DNA of 64,000 nt from Saprospiraceae bacterium. GTDB lineage: Bacteria > Bacteroidota > Bacteroidia > Chitinophagales > Saprospiraceae. The translations under genes were made by a program, and so were the position numbers. The notes beneath the pieces are model-generated. The model saw only the letters and a list, made by a program, of their open reading frames with translations. It searched no databases and was not told the DNA's origin. Positions within the stretch are counted from its first letter, which is position 1. Each line of letters starts with the position of its first letter. The stretch lies in contig JADKGL010000029.1 in NCBI GenBank assembly GCA_016722295.1, positions 275,595 through 339,594 of the forward strand, in the 5' to 3' direction. Shown here one piece after another: positions 18,310 to 27,537 of this stretch.

Positions 18310-20241
18310 TTAAACATCAATCTTTGCATAAATCGCATGAGTTTCAATAAATGCTCGACGTGGCGGTACATCGTCACCCATTAATATAGAGAAATAATAA
18401 CTTGCGTCAGCTGCATTTTCGATAGTAACTTGAGTTAGTATTCTTGTTGCAGGGTCCATGGTAGTCTCCCACAATTGCTCCGCGTTCATCTCCCCCAAAC
18501 CTTTATATCGCTGGATGTGAACACTGTCTTCTTTTCCTTTGCCAAGTTCTAATGTAATTTCCTTCCTTTCTTTTTCATTCCATGCATACTTTGATTCCTT
18601 GCCTTTTTTTACCAAGTACAATGGCGGTCTCGCTATATATAAATGACCATTTAAGATAAGCTCATTCATATAGCGATAAAAGAAAGTTAAAATTAACGTA
18701 GTAATATGGCTTCCGTCAACGTCAGCGTCGCACATGATGACGATCTTGTGGTATCTTAATTTTTCAATATTTAATTTTCTTTCACCATCTTCATTTTCAA
18801 AAATATGCACGCCTAATGCTGTAAAAATATTCTTGATCTCTTCATTCTCATAAATGCGATATTCCAATGCCTTTTCGACATTGAGGATTTTTCCTCGCAA
18901 GGGTAGTATGGCTTGGAACATACGATTTCTTCCTTGTTTTGCTGTGCCACCTGCAGAATCTCCCTCGACGAGATAGATTTCTGAATCAGCAGCACTTCTT
19001 GAACTGCAATCTGCCAATTTACCAGGCAATCCACCACCTGTCAACACATTTTTTCGCTGCACTAAATCTCTTGCTTTTCGAGCCGCTTCTCTTGCTGTGG
19101 CTGCTAAGATAACTTTGTCAACTATTCGCCTTGCTTCTTTTGGATTTTCTTCTAGATAAGCAGACAATGCCTCTCCAGTAATTCGAGACACAATACCTAC
19201 TACCTCGGAATTGCCCAATTCGCCTTTTGTCTGGCCTTTGAATTGTGGCTCTGGAACTTTTACAGAAACGATCCCAGTCAATCCTTCGCGAAAATCTTCT
19301 CCGCTAATTTCAATTTTAGATTTTGCAAATGAACCATTGTCATCTCCATATTGCTTGAATACTCTTACCAATGCTCTGCGGAATCCACTGACATGTGTTC
19401 CACCATCACGAGTGTGAATATTGTTTACATAAGAAAATAGGTTCTCTTGAAATCCAATATTGTATTGTATTGCTATTTCTACTTCTACATTGTCTTCTTT
19501 TCCTTTGATCATTATTGGCTTCTCAATCAATGGTGTCCTACCAAGATCCAGGTATTGGACAAATTCCATCAACCCACCTTCAGAAAAAAAGAATTTTTCT
19601 TTTACTGTTTCTCCGCGCTCATCTTTCAAATAAATATGTAATCCTGAATTCAAGAATGACAATTCTTTCAAGCGCTCTTCTAGAGTCTCAAATTTGAAAT
19701 CTAAGGTTTCGAAAATCTCACTGTCTGGTTGAAATGTTATGGTCGTTCCTCGACCTTTCGTTTCACCAATTTGTTTGACATCAGCTTTTGGTTTTCCTCG
19801 TTCATACTCTTGCATGTAGATTTTACCATCGCGAAATACTTCAGCTTTCACATAAGCAGACAATGCATTGACACAGGATACACCGACACCATGCAACCCT
19901 CCAGAAACTTTATAAGAATCTTTGTCAAATTTTCCACCAGCGTGCAATACAGTCATAACAACTTCCAATGCTGATTTTTGCAGTTTTTCATGCAAATCAA
20001 CAGGTATGCCTCGACCATTATCACTCACTTTTACCATATTGTCCTTAAGGATAGTCACTTCAATATGTGTGCAGTAACCTGCAAGATGTTCGTCAATCGA
20101 ATTATCTATGACCTCCCAAACTAAATGATGTAATCCTTTTTCATCGGTGCTTCCGATGTACATTCCAGGTCTTTTACGTACTGCTTCCAGTCCTTCTAAT
20201 GCCTGAATACTACTGGCACTATAATCTCCTTGTTGGCTCAT
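18310..20241 (-). CDS. gyrB: DNA gyrase subunit B
   Basis: GyrB is the ATPase subunit of gyrase, which introduces negative supercoils with GyrA. The 643-residue product shows EGLEAVRKRPGMYIGS near residue 14, DNSIDEHLAG with the N-box Asn/Glu region, DNGRGIPVDLH, GGLHGVGVSCVNALS, the transducer (HVSGFRRAL), TOPRIM EGDSAGGTAKQGRNR (about 424), DADVDGSHI (about 503) and the C-terminal RYKGLGEMNAEQLWETTMDP. It lacks the proteobacterial insertion and matches standard length for the phylum. GyrB is preferred over ParE from the QGRNR and MNAEQLW context. A minus-strand TATTTTTG box (20267-20274) is a possible promoter. Confidence 0.97.
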   Translation of the reverse strand: MSQQGDYSASSIQALEGLEAVRKRPGMYIGSTDEKGLHHLVWEVIDNSIDEHLAGYCTHIEVTILKDNMVKVSDNGRGIPVDLHEKLQKSALEVVMTVLHAGGKFDKDSYKVSGGLHGVGVSCVNALSAYVKAEVFRDGKIYMQEYERGKPKADVKQIGETKGRGTTITFQPDSEIFETLDFKFETLEERLKELSFLNSGLHIYLKDERGETVKEKFFFSEGGLMEFVQYLDLGRTPLIEKPIMIKGKEDNVEVEIAIQYNIGFQENLFSYVNNIHTRDGGTHVSGFRRALVRVFKQYGDDNGSFAKSKIEISGEDFREGLTGIVSVKVPEPQFKGQTKGELGNSEVVGIVSRITGEALSAYLEENPKEARRIVDKVILAATAREAARKARDLVQRKNVLTGGGLPGKLADCSSRSAADSEIYLVEGDSAGGTAKQGRNRMFQAILPLRGKILNVEKALEYRIYENEEIKNIFTALGVHIFENEDGERKLNIEKLRYHKIVIMCDADVDGSHITTLILTFFYRYMNELILNGHLYIARPPLYLVKKGKESKYAWNEKERKEITLELGKGKEDSVHIQRYKGLGEMNAEQLWETTMDPATRILTQVTIENAADASYYFSILMGDDVPPRRAFIETHAIYAKIDV

Positions 20242-20445
20242 TTTCTAAGATCTAATTTTAAGACTGCAAAAATACAAATTTTTCTTCAAATTTTTATGCT
20301 TAAAAATGAGATAATCGCTTAATTATGAATATTTTTTATAGTCAAAAAATATTTATTATTGATTTATATATCTAAAAATAAATTAATATGTGTTTTGTAT
20401 TGAAAATTGTGGTATAATTGGTTGATTCATAGTAATTTTGGCCCT

Positions 20446-20892
20446 GTGGAACGAATCGTAAAATTTGAATCTTTTGAAGAAGGAATATTGGATTATTCTG
20501 ATGAGATTATGAATTTTATCCAATCTTCCAAAATTACACTTATGTATGGTCAGATGGGAGCTGGAAAAACAGCATTAGTTCGTGCGATTTGCAGAGAGTT
20601 GGACTGCAGTGAAGAAGTCAGTAGTCCTACTTTTTCATTGATCAATGAATATATCCCTAAAAATAAAAAGTATTCAATTTCTGGTATTTATCACATGGAT
20701 TTATATCGCTTGAATTCTATAGAAGAAGCAATGAATATTGCAATTGAAGATCATTTTTGGAGTGGGAAACATTGCATTATTGAATGGCCGCAATTAATAC
20801 TTCCATTGCTCCAACAGGGGGAATATCAAGAAATTTTTATTGAAACTTTGGATAATAATCAAAGAAGTTATACCTTGAAGTTTGCTTTATGA
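20446..20892 (+). CDS. tsaE: tRNA threonylcarbamoyladenosine biosynthesis ATPase TsaE
   Basis: TsaE is the small P-loop ATPase that works with TsaB and TsaD to make t6A37 in ANN-decoding tRNAs. Walker A is GQMGAGKTAL, followed by the family motif SSPTFSLINEY and the Walker-B-like HMDLYRLNS; CIIEWPQ is the terminal conserved block. No ATG is available at the start. I take the GTG at 20446 (VERIVKFES, 148 residues), which suits the family length. A TTG at 20407 is also in frame but lies on a TATAATTG promoter-like box. The stop overlaps the ald start by 4 bp (ATGA), so the two genes are translationally coupled. Confidence 0.92.
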   Translation: MERIVKFESFEEGILDYSDEIMNFIQSSKITLMYGQMGAGKTALVRAICRELDCSEEVSSPTFSLINEYIPKNKKYSISGIYHMDLYRLNSIEEAMNIAIEDHFWSGKHCIIEWPQLILPLLQQGEYQEIFIETLDNNQRSYTLKFAL

Positions 20893-22100
20893 CAGAACAA
20901 TTTTATTTTGCTGAAAAATCTCAATTGCTAACTCAGGCACAATTACTTGCATTTGAGCATGCCAAGTCATCATTGAAGATTGGAATTCCAAAAGAAACTA
21001 CTTTACAGGAGAATCGAGTAGCTTTAGTTCCACATTCGGTTATTAATTTAGTAGCGAGAGGTCATGAGATCGTTATTGAAAGTGAAGCAGGACTAAGATC
21101 AAATTATAGCGATCATGAATATTCGGAAGCAGGTGCGCAGATTGTACATGATCCAAAATCGGTTTATGAGTGTGATATCATATTGAAAGTTGCACCTCCC
21201 ACACAAGAAGAGTTACAATTTTATAGACCAAATCAAATTTTAATCTCGCCTTTGCATCTTCCGATGATTAGTGCAGACTACATTCAATTATTGCGACAAA
21301 AACGTGTGACGTCTTTGGCTATGGAATATATGCAGTCTGATGATAATTCATTCCCCATTGTGAGGATAATGAGTGAGATAGCTGGCTTGGCCGTAGTGCA
21401 TACTGCTGCTGAATTGCTGAGTGATTCGAAGAATGGTAAAGGAATTTTATTGGGTGGAATATCTGGAGTGCCACCTGCCAAAGTAGTCATTTTAGGAGCT
21501 GGTGTAGTTGCAGAATATGCGACACGAGCTGCGTTGGCACTTGGTGCTGAGGTACGTATATTTGAGGATAAAATCCATCGGTTGATCCGAATTCAAAATC
21601 GCATTGGGAGGCAGCTTTATACTTCTGCATTCAATCCTGTTACAATATTGCAACAATTGATGTCTGCTGATGTGGTGATTGGTGCAATGCATTCCAAAAC
21701 GGGAAGAACTCCAATCATTGTAACAGAAGAAATGGTGATGAAAATGAAATCAGGATCTGTCATTATTGACGTAAGCGTAGATCAAGGTGGATGTATTGAA
21801 ACAAGTGAAATCACCTCACACGAGAGGCCAACAAGAATTGTTCATGGTGTCGTTCATTACGGTGTTCCAAATATTGCATCAAAAGTCTCAAGGACAGCAT
21901 CGATAGGTATTAGTAACATTATAACCACATTTTTGCAACAAGCTGGTGATTCTGGCAGTATTGAAAGAATTCTTTATGATCATAAGGGGTTGCGAAATGG
22001 AATTTATACCTATAAAGGATGTTTGACAAATGAATATTTAGCGCAACGGTTTGGGATTAAATATACAAATTTGGATTTATTGCTAACTTCTGGAATTTGA
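20889..22100 (+). CDS. ald: Alanine dehydrogenase (Ald/PNT family)
   Basis: This enzyme interconverts L-alanine and pyruvate plus ammonia with NAD. The family N terminus KIGIPKETTLQENRVALVPH and the lysine/histidine region (ILKVAPPT, then LISPLHLP) are present. The Rossmann loop is VVILGAGVVAEYATRAALALGA, and SVDQGGCIETSE and HYGVPNIASKVSRTASIGISN are conserved blocks near the C terminus. The protein is 403 residues, with about 28 extra N-terminal residues before the conserved core, as is common in Bacteroidota homologues. It shares the PNT fold with transhydrogenase alpha subunits, but the full-length single-domain layout favours Ald. It is coupled to tsaE. Confidence 0.93.
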   Translation: MTEQFYFAEKSQLLTQAQLLAFEHAKSSLKIGIPKETTLQENRVALVPHSVINLVARGHEIVIESEAGLRSNYSDHEYSEAGAQIVHDPKSVYECDIILKVAPPTQEELQFYRPNQILISPLHLPMISADYIQLLRQKRVTSLAMEYMQSDDNSFPIVRIMSEIAGLAVVHTAAELLSDSKNGKGILLGGISGVPPAKVVILGAGVVAEYATRAALALGAEVRIFEDKIHRLIRIQNRIGRQLYTSAFNPVTILQQLMSADVVIGAMHSKTGRTPIIVTEEMVMKMKSGSVIIDVSVDQGGCIETSEITSHERPTRIVHGVVHYGVPNIASKVSRTASIGISNIITTFLQQAGDSGSIERILYDHKGLRNGIYTYKGCLTNEYLAQRFGIKYTNLDLLLTSGI

Positions 22101-22264
22101 TGAAAAGTTTAAATTAAATTAAGTTGCTTTAAACAATAGGTCAAAACTTGCATCTTAAATAACATAATATCAATTAACTATATTCATAACTTGTCGATTT
22201 TAAATACATTAAATAAATTTTAATTTTTTTACGTGCAATTTAGTTGATTTTATTGCTAAATTCG

Positions 22265-22272
22265 TATATTTG
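22265..22272 (+). promoter_or_regulatory. Bacteroidota -7 promoter element of the candidate RNA gene
   Basis: TATATTTG is a perfect TAnnTTTG match about 165 bp after the ald stop, in a region with no reading frame. It is the expected start signal for the structured transcript described next. Confidence 0.6.
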
Positions 22273-22278
22273 CAATAT

Positions 22279-22511
22279 ATATTTTAATGTTTGAAATTTA
22301 TTAACTATGCAAATTCAAGGTAGTGTTCCTATTCCCATACCGTTTTATTTTATATTTTGAATACATATAGTGACATCAATATGTATAATGAAGCAATGTT
22401 TAACCAACAGATGGTGCTACTGACGGCTCTTTAGTACCAAAGAATCCGTGAAATGTAAGTTTTACTTTCTTACACGGGAACCGAGATTGGCTTTGTTGAT
22501 CTCGGTTTTTT
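22279..22511 (+). ncRNA. Candidate stand-alone structured RNA between ald and lon
   Basis: A perfect promoter box, four non-overlapping stems and a strong terminator define a transcript of about 230 nt without a plausible ORF. The stems are ATACATAT/ATATGTAT (22361-22386), GGTGCTA/TAGTACC (22413-22438), CCGTG/CACGG extended by TAAG/CTTA (22446-22476) and the terminator stem (22479-22507). The next gene downstream is convergent (lon), so this is not a leader or riboswitch for it. Candidates are a 6S-like RNA of the Bacteroidota type or a lineage-specific sRNA. I could not fold it into a classic 6S, SRP, tmRNA or RNase P shape by eye, and the exact 5' end is inferred from the promoter. Confidence 0.55.
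22479..22511 (+). terminator. Intrinsic terminator of the candidate RNA
   Basis: AACCGAGAT pairs with ATCTCGGTT around an 11 nt loop and is followed by T residues. It sits 20 bp from the convergent end of lon. Confidence 0.88.
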
Positions 22512-22530
22512 GTCGAATTCTACTAGATGA

Positions 22531-24948
22531 TTATTTCATTTTTAATCCAAGTGCTATGTCAAGTACTTCATTCATCTTTTCAACATATTTAAATTTCATT
22601 CCTTTGAGATGTAAAGGAGGCACTTCTTCTACATGATCTTTATTTTCAACACATAACATGATATTATTTATCCCTGCTCTTTTCGCAGCTAGAATTTTTT
22701 CTTTGATACCACCTACTGGCAATACTTTACCTCTCAACGTAATCTCACCTGTCATAGCAAGATGTGTTTTTATGGATTTGTTTTTTATAGCAGAACAGAG
22801 TGCACTGAGCATCGTAATTCCAGCAGATGGTCCATCTTTAGGAATGGCACCTTCAGGAACGTGCACATGAAAATCATGATTTTCAAAATAATCAGTTGGT
22901 ATTCCAAGCATTTCAGAATGTGATTTTATGTAAGTTAATGCTGTAGTAGCAGACTCCTTCATAACTTCTCCTAAATTTCCAGTTAAAGTTAATTTTCCTT
23001 TCCCTTTGGATACTGAAGTTTCAATATACAATATATCTCCTCCAACTCTTGTCCACGCTAATCCGATGGCTACACCAGGAGGGAGATTCTCTTGATAAAT
23101 GTCATTATTATAGCGAATCACACCTAAAATTCCTTTAATGTCTGATGATTCAATTGTGATTTGTTCTGCTTCCCCAGTGGCAACTTTTTTTGCAGTATTT
23201 CTAGCTAAAGCTGCTATTCTTCGATCGAGTGAACGTACACCAGATTCTCTCGTATATTCAGTTATCACTTTTTCTAATACGGCATTGGGTATTTTAAGTT
23301 GTTTGGGTTTTAATCCGTGTTCAATGATTTGCTTCGGGATTAAATGTTTTGCTGCTATGTCTAATTTTTCTTCCGTTGAATATCCTTGCAACTCGATGAT
23401 TTCCATTCGATCTAATAATGCAGGTTGTATCGTGCTGATTGAATTTGCAGTTGCAATAAACATGACTTTTGATAAATCATAATCAATGTCTAAATAATTA
23501 TCATGAAAAGTAGAATTTTGTTCAGGATCTAATACTTCTAATAAAGCAGATGATGGATCACCTCTAAAATCTTTTCCAATTTTATCTATTTCATCTAATA
23601 TAAAGACTGGGTTAGAAGATTTCGCTTTTCGAATTGATTGAATTATTCTACCTGGCATTGCTCCGATATAAGTTTTTCTGTGGCCACGAATCTCTGACTC
23701 ATCATGTAACCCTCCGAGACTCATGCGAATAAAATTTCTGCCAATTGCATTCGCAATAGATTTACCTAACGATGTTTTTCCAACACCTGGAGGCCCAACT
23801 AAGCATAAGATAGGGGCTTTCATGTCACCTTTTAGTTTTAATACAGCAAGATGTTCAAGCACTCTATCTTTTACTTTCTCTAAACCATGATGATCTTTAT
23901 CTAATATAGATTTAATTTTTTTTAAATCATATTTATCTTCAGTCATGTCTCCCCATGGTAAATCTACCAACAACTCTAAATAGTTCATTTGCACAGAATA
24001 TTCCCCAACTTGAGGATTCATGCGCTGCATTTTTTGAAGTTCTTTATCAAAATGTATTCGTACTTCTTTTGACCATTGTTTTTTCTCGGCTTTTGCCAAC
24101 AATTCTTCTACTTCTTGTTCCTGTGGGTCTTGTCCAAGTTCTTCTTGGATTGTTTTTAATTGTTGATTCAAAAAGTAATCTCGCTGTTGTTTGTCTAAAT
24201 CTCCTCTTACTTTGTTTTCAATTTGATCTTTGACTTCTAATAATTGTAATTCATTATTAAGATGAATCAATACAGAATTTGCTTTAATACTTAAATAATC
24301 TTCTTCTAATAAATTTTGTTTTTTGCTTATCGCAATATTAATATTTGAAGAAATGAAATTCAAAAGGAATCTGTCATTATTAATATTTCTTAAAAGCAAT
24401 TGAGCTTCATTTGGAATCTGTGGATTCAGTTCAATGATTTTTTTTGACCTTTCTTGAATCGATTTTATTGTCGCTTCATATTCCAAAGCATTTTCAGGTA
24501 AAACATATTCTTTGAGTTGAATTTTGCATTCAAGATATTTGTCCTCACTTACTATTTCAGTAACTAAAAATCTTTTTCTCCCTTGTAAAATCACAGTTTG
24601 ACTGCCATCTGGCATTCTGAGTAATTTAACTATTCTTGCTATAGTGCCAATTTGATATAAATCTTTAAAGTTTGGATCTTCAGTTTTACTATCAATTTGA
24701 GTTAGGACTGAAATAAATTTACTTCCTTCATATGCTTTTGTAATTGCACGCATTGATTTATCTCTGCCCACAGTAATTGGTAAAATTACCCCAGGAAAAA
24801 GTACGGTGTTCTTTAATGCCATAGCAGGTAGGATATCTCCAAAATTTTCATTTTTGCTTGGTTCTTCATCATCTGATATAGCAACGAAAGGTAGCATTTC
24901 TTCGTCCTCGTTTATAGCTTGAGTAAAAATTCTTGATTTTATTTCCAT
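22531..24948 (-). CDS. lon: ATP-dependent protease Lon
   Basis: Lon is the cytoplasmic AAA+ serine protease that degrades misfolded and regulatory proteins. The 805-residue product has the N-terminal substrate-binding domain (LPAMALKNTVLFPGVILPI), a coiled-coil region (about 220-300), Walker A GPPGVGKTSLGKSIA (about 384), Walker B VFILDEIDKIG, and the protease domain with PKDGPSAGITM (catalytic Ser about 708) and GEITLRGKVLPVGGIKEKILAA (catalytic Lys about 751). All catalytic elements are intact. The upstream spacer (24949-25080) contains a small TGCCA/TGGCA inverted repeat but no clear TAnnTTTG box. Confidence 0.97.
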   Translation of the reverse strand: MEIKSRIFTQAINEDEEMLPFVAISDDEEPSKNENFGDILPAMALKNTVLFPGVILPITVGRDKSMRAITKAYEGSKFISVLTQIDSKTEDPNFKDLYQIGTIARIVKLLRMPDGSQTVILQGRKRFLVTEIVSEDKYLECKIQLKEYVLPENALEYEATIKSIQERSKKIIELNPQIPNEAQLLLRNINNDRFLLNFISSNINIAISKKQNLLEEDYLSIKANSVLIHLNNELQLLEVKDQIENKVRGDLDKQQRDYFLNQQLKTIQEELGQDPQEQEVEELLAKAEKKQWSKEVRIHFDKELQKMQRMNPQVGEYSVQMNYLELLVDLPWGDMTEDKYDLKKIKSILDKDHHGLEKVKDRVLEHLAVLKLKGDMKAPILCLVGPPGVGKTSLGKSIANAIGRNFIRMSLGGLHDESEIRGHRKTYIGAMPGRIIQSIRKAKSSNPVFILDEIDKIGKDFRGDPSSALLEVLDPEQNSTFHDNYLDIDYDLSKVMFIATANSISTIQPALLDRMEIIELQGYSTEEKLDIAAKHLIPKQIIEHGLKPKQLKIPNAVLEKVITEYTRESGVRSLDRRIAALARNTAKKVATGEAEQITIESSDIKGILGVIRYNNDIYQENLPPGVAIGLAWTRVGGDILYIETSVSKGKGKLTLTGNLGEVMKESATTALTYIKSHSEMLGIPTDYFENHDFHVHVPEGAIPKDGPSAGITMLSALCSAIKNKSIKTHLAMTGEITLRGKVLPVGGIKEKILAAKRAGINNIMLCVENKDHVEEVPPLHLKGMKFKYVEKMNEVLDIALGLKMK

Positions 24949-25081
24949 TTATCTTTAAGTTCAGTCCTCTATAACGCATACAGGACAACAGTATTTTACC
25001 TCAATGACCGTGCCATGAGAAAGTTTTCCACATTTTACTGCCATTGTGGCAAATATGTGTCACATTGGCTATTTAAATACA

Positions 25082-25109
25082 AAAAGGAGCTCATTCATGA
25101 ACTCCTTTT
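25082..25109 (-). terminator. Intrinsic terminator of the small lipoprotein gene
   Basis: On the minus strand AAAAGGAG pairs with CTCCTTTT around a 12 nt loop, followed by T residues, 24 bp after the stop codon at 25133. Confidence 0.8.
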
Positions 25110-25132
25110 GCAGTACTATGATATTTTCTTAC

Positions 25133-25510
25133 TTAATTCTCAGGTGTGCCTTTTTCAATCCAACATTTTAAAACCTTAATTTGAATATCTGAAAGTTTTT
25201 CACCAGCCGTCCCAGTTGAAGGATCTAATGGCATTTTTGTAGAACAAGTATGCTCAATGCTACACAGAAATTTGCTACCTTTCGCTGCAGCACTTGCTTT
25301 TGTATATGTAGACAAATCGAGACCACCCGCTGGAGAAGTTCCTACATGACAACCTGAAAGTGCACATTCTGTATCCAGTATTGCCTTTACAGTTGTTGTA
25401 TAGGCTGCAACAACCCCTGTACAATCTAGTGAATCAGTTTCATCTTTACATGAAACTACAGAAATAATGAATATGGAAATTAGAAAAAGAAATAAGACAA
25501 GTTTATTCAT
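25133..25510 (-). CDS. Small cysteine-rich lipoprotein with a CX4CH motif
   Basis: The 125-residue protein has a lipobox ISVVSC (Cys21). The mature part carries Cys30, the motif ECALSGCHVG (Cys49, Cys54, His55), and later Cys residues in FLCSIEHTCSTKMP and VLKCWIEKG. CX4CH is an unusual spacing for covalent heme c (the rule is CX2CH), but the distal methionine in TKMPLDP and the arrangement resemble the mini cytochrome-c-like lipoproteins common in Bacteroidota. Heme attachment is therefore possible but not shown; the cysteines could equally form disulfides. It is monocistronic with its own terminator. Function is unknown. Confidence 0.75.
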   Translation of the reverse strand: MNKLVLFLFLISIFIISVVSCKDETDSLDCTGVVAAYTTTVKAILDTECALSGCHVGTSPAGGLDLSTYTKASAAAKGSKFLCSIEHTCSTKMPLDPSTGTAGEKLSDIQIKVLKCWIEKGTPEN

Positions 25511-25621
25511 ATATTTTAGATTTTATTCAAAAGTAATTATTTTCATGAACTTGAAAAATTAAAAGCAAGTTATTTCCAATTTTTATTATGTTTACACAAA
25601 GTAATTGATTAAATTAAAATT

Positions 25622-27529
25622 ATGTGGCAATCGTTATTTCGAAGAAAGAGTCTAAGTAAAGGAGATTTTAACAAAGATGATAAGCATGAAGATTTACATA
25701 AAGTATTAAGTGTAAGAGATATTACAGCATTTGGTATTGCAGCTATTATTGGCGCTGGAATATTTAGTACAATTGGAACAGCAAGTGCAGATGGGGGACC
25801 TGCTGTAATTTATTTATTCTTGTTTACAGCACTAGCCTGCAGTTTTGCTGCATTTTGTTATGCAGATTTTGCGAGTCGATTCCCCGTAGCAGGAAGTGCT
25901 TACACTTATGCTTACGTTTCCTTTGGAGAACTTTTTGCCTGGATCATAGGATGGGCTTTAATTATGGAGTATGCCGTTGGAAATATTACAGTTGCCATTT
26001 CTTGGAGTGATTATTTCACAGGTTTACTTGGTAACCTTAATATCAATTTGCCTTTGTGGATGACTATGGATTACTTTACTGCTTATAATGGATATAATGA
26101 TGCATCAATTATGCTTCATGCAGGCAAGTCAATGAGTGAATTATCTGCTTCTTTACAAACTGGATATCAAGCATATCAAAGTGCACCAACAATTGGTTCA
26201 TTTCATTTTGTCCTAGATATTCCAGCATTGTTAATTATTGTATTGATTACATGGTTGGTTTATCGTGGAATTAAAGAATCTAGGAATGCGAGTAACATTA
26301 TGGTAGTGATAAAAATTGCCGTAGTTATTCTAGTAATTGTAGTTGGAGCTTTTTATGTAAATACAAGTAATTGGAGTCCATTTATGCCTAATGGAATAGG
26401 TGGAATATTAAAAGGCGTTTCGGCTGTTTTTTTTGCTTACATAGGTTTTGATGCTATTTCGACTACCGCGGAGGAATGTAAAGATCCTCAACGGGATTTG
26501 CCAAGAGGGATGATGTACTCGATAATAATTTGTACTATCTTATATGTTTTGATTGCACTTGTGTTAACAGGAATGGTGAAGTATGATGAATTAGCAGTAG
26601 GCGATCCATTGGCTTTTGTATTTGATAAAGTAAATTTAAATTGGTTGAGTGGTGTTATTGCTGTTAGCGCAATCTTTGCAATGGCCAGTGTGCTTTTAGT
26701 GTTTCAATTGGGACAGCCAAGAATCTGGATGAGCATGAGTCGAGATGGATTACTTCCAAAAGCATTTTCAACAATACATCCAAAATATAAAACTCCCTAT
26801 TTTGCAACAATTGTGACTGGTTTTGTGGTGGCATTACCAGCATTGTTTTTAAATCTAACTACAGTAACCGATTTATGCAGTATTGGCACCTTGTTTGCAT
26901 TTGTATTAGTTTGCGGTGGCGTTTTAATTTTACATCAACAGAAAGATATTCCAGAAGGTAAGTTTAAAATTCCATTTCTTCCTGCAAAATTGATTCTACC
27001 TATATTGTATATTGTAATTTGTCTGTTGTTAGTGTTGTATCAATCTGATAATGTAAAAGATTTTTTTTCTTTTGCTAGTAAAGAAATTTCTTCTAAAGAT
27101 TTTGTTGCAAATCTTGATAAAGATGAGTTGAATTCGATAAAGGAATTTGCATATAAAAGTGATTCTTTGAATGTACTAAAGGCAACGGATTTTGATACCT
27201 ATATTCAAAATTTGAAAGCCTCCGAATATTCAAATTTACTAGCTACTGTGACGCTTCCAGATAGTAAGAAATTTATTTCAAGTTGGACTTTATTTAAACA
27301 TAAAATTCCAATGTGGATTTTTTTACTAGTTAGTGTTGTATTGTTGGTAATGTCCATACGTAAGAATTTTTCTTTAATTCCAGTGCTCGGAATATTGACA
27401 TGCCTTTATATGATGGCACAGATTCCATTGAAGAATTGGATCGGATTCTTTGTTTGGTTATTGATTGGATTGATAATTTATTTTAGCTATAGTTATAAAA
27501 ATAGTAAGTTGGCAAAAAGAACCAGTTAA
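25622..27529 (+). CDS. APC-family cationic amino acid permease
   Basis: This is an integral membrane transporter of the amino acid-polyamine-cation superfamily, closest in pattern to the CAT group. TM1 carries the substrate-binding break FGIAAIIGAGIFSTIGTAS, TM3 GELFAWIIGWALIMEYAVG, and TM6 FFAYIGFDAISTTAEE followed by CKDPQRDLPRGM, a CAT-family hallmark. LGQPRIWMSMSRDGLLP is the conserved loop after TM8. About 12-14 transmembrane segments can be counted in 635 residues. A hydrophilic segment of about 85 residues (about 480-565) interrupts the C-terminal helices and is unusual. The substrate is probably lysine, arginine or another amino acid, not resolvable by eye. Confidence 0.88.
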   Translation: MWQSLFRRKSLSKGDFNKDDKHEDLHKVLSVRDITAFGIAAIIGAGIFSTIGTASADGGPAVIYLFLFTALACSFAAFCYADFASRFPVAGSAYTYAYVSFGELFAWIIGWALIMEYAVGNITVAISWSDYFTGLLGNLNINLPLWMTMDYFTAYNGYNDASIMLHAGKSMSELSASLQTGYQAYQSAPTIGSFHFVLDIPALLIIVLITWLVYRGIKESRNASNIMVVIKIAVVILVIVVGAFYVNTSNWSPFMPNGIGGILKGVSAVFFAYIGFDAISTTAEECKDPQRDLPRGMMYSIIICTILYVLIALVLTGMVKYDELAVGDPLAFVFDKVNLNWLSGVIAVSAIFAMASVLLVFQLGQPRIWMSMSRDGLLPKAFSTIHPKYKTPYFATIVTGFVVALPALFLNLTTVTDLCSIGTLFAFVLVCGGVLILHQQKDIPEGKFKIPFLPAKLILPILYIVICLLLVLYQSDNVKDFFSFASKEISSKDFVANLDKDELNSIKEFAYKSDSLNVLKATDFDTYIQNLKASEYSNLLATVTLPDSKKFISSWTLFKHKIPMWIFLLVSVVLLVMSIRKNFSLIPVLGILTCLYMMAQIPLKNWIGFFVWLLIGLIIYFSYSYKNSKLAKRTS

Positions 27530-27537
27530 TTTAATCC

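Noticed and set aside
22279..22511. Riboswitch or leader of a downstream gene
   Set aside because: The only nearby downstream gene, lon, is on the opposite strand and ends there.
24949..25080. CRP/FNR-like operator before lon
   Set aside because: The TGTG and CACA elements do not form a full symmetric site and occur often in this AT-rich spacer.
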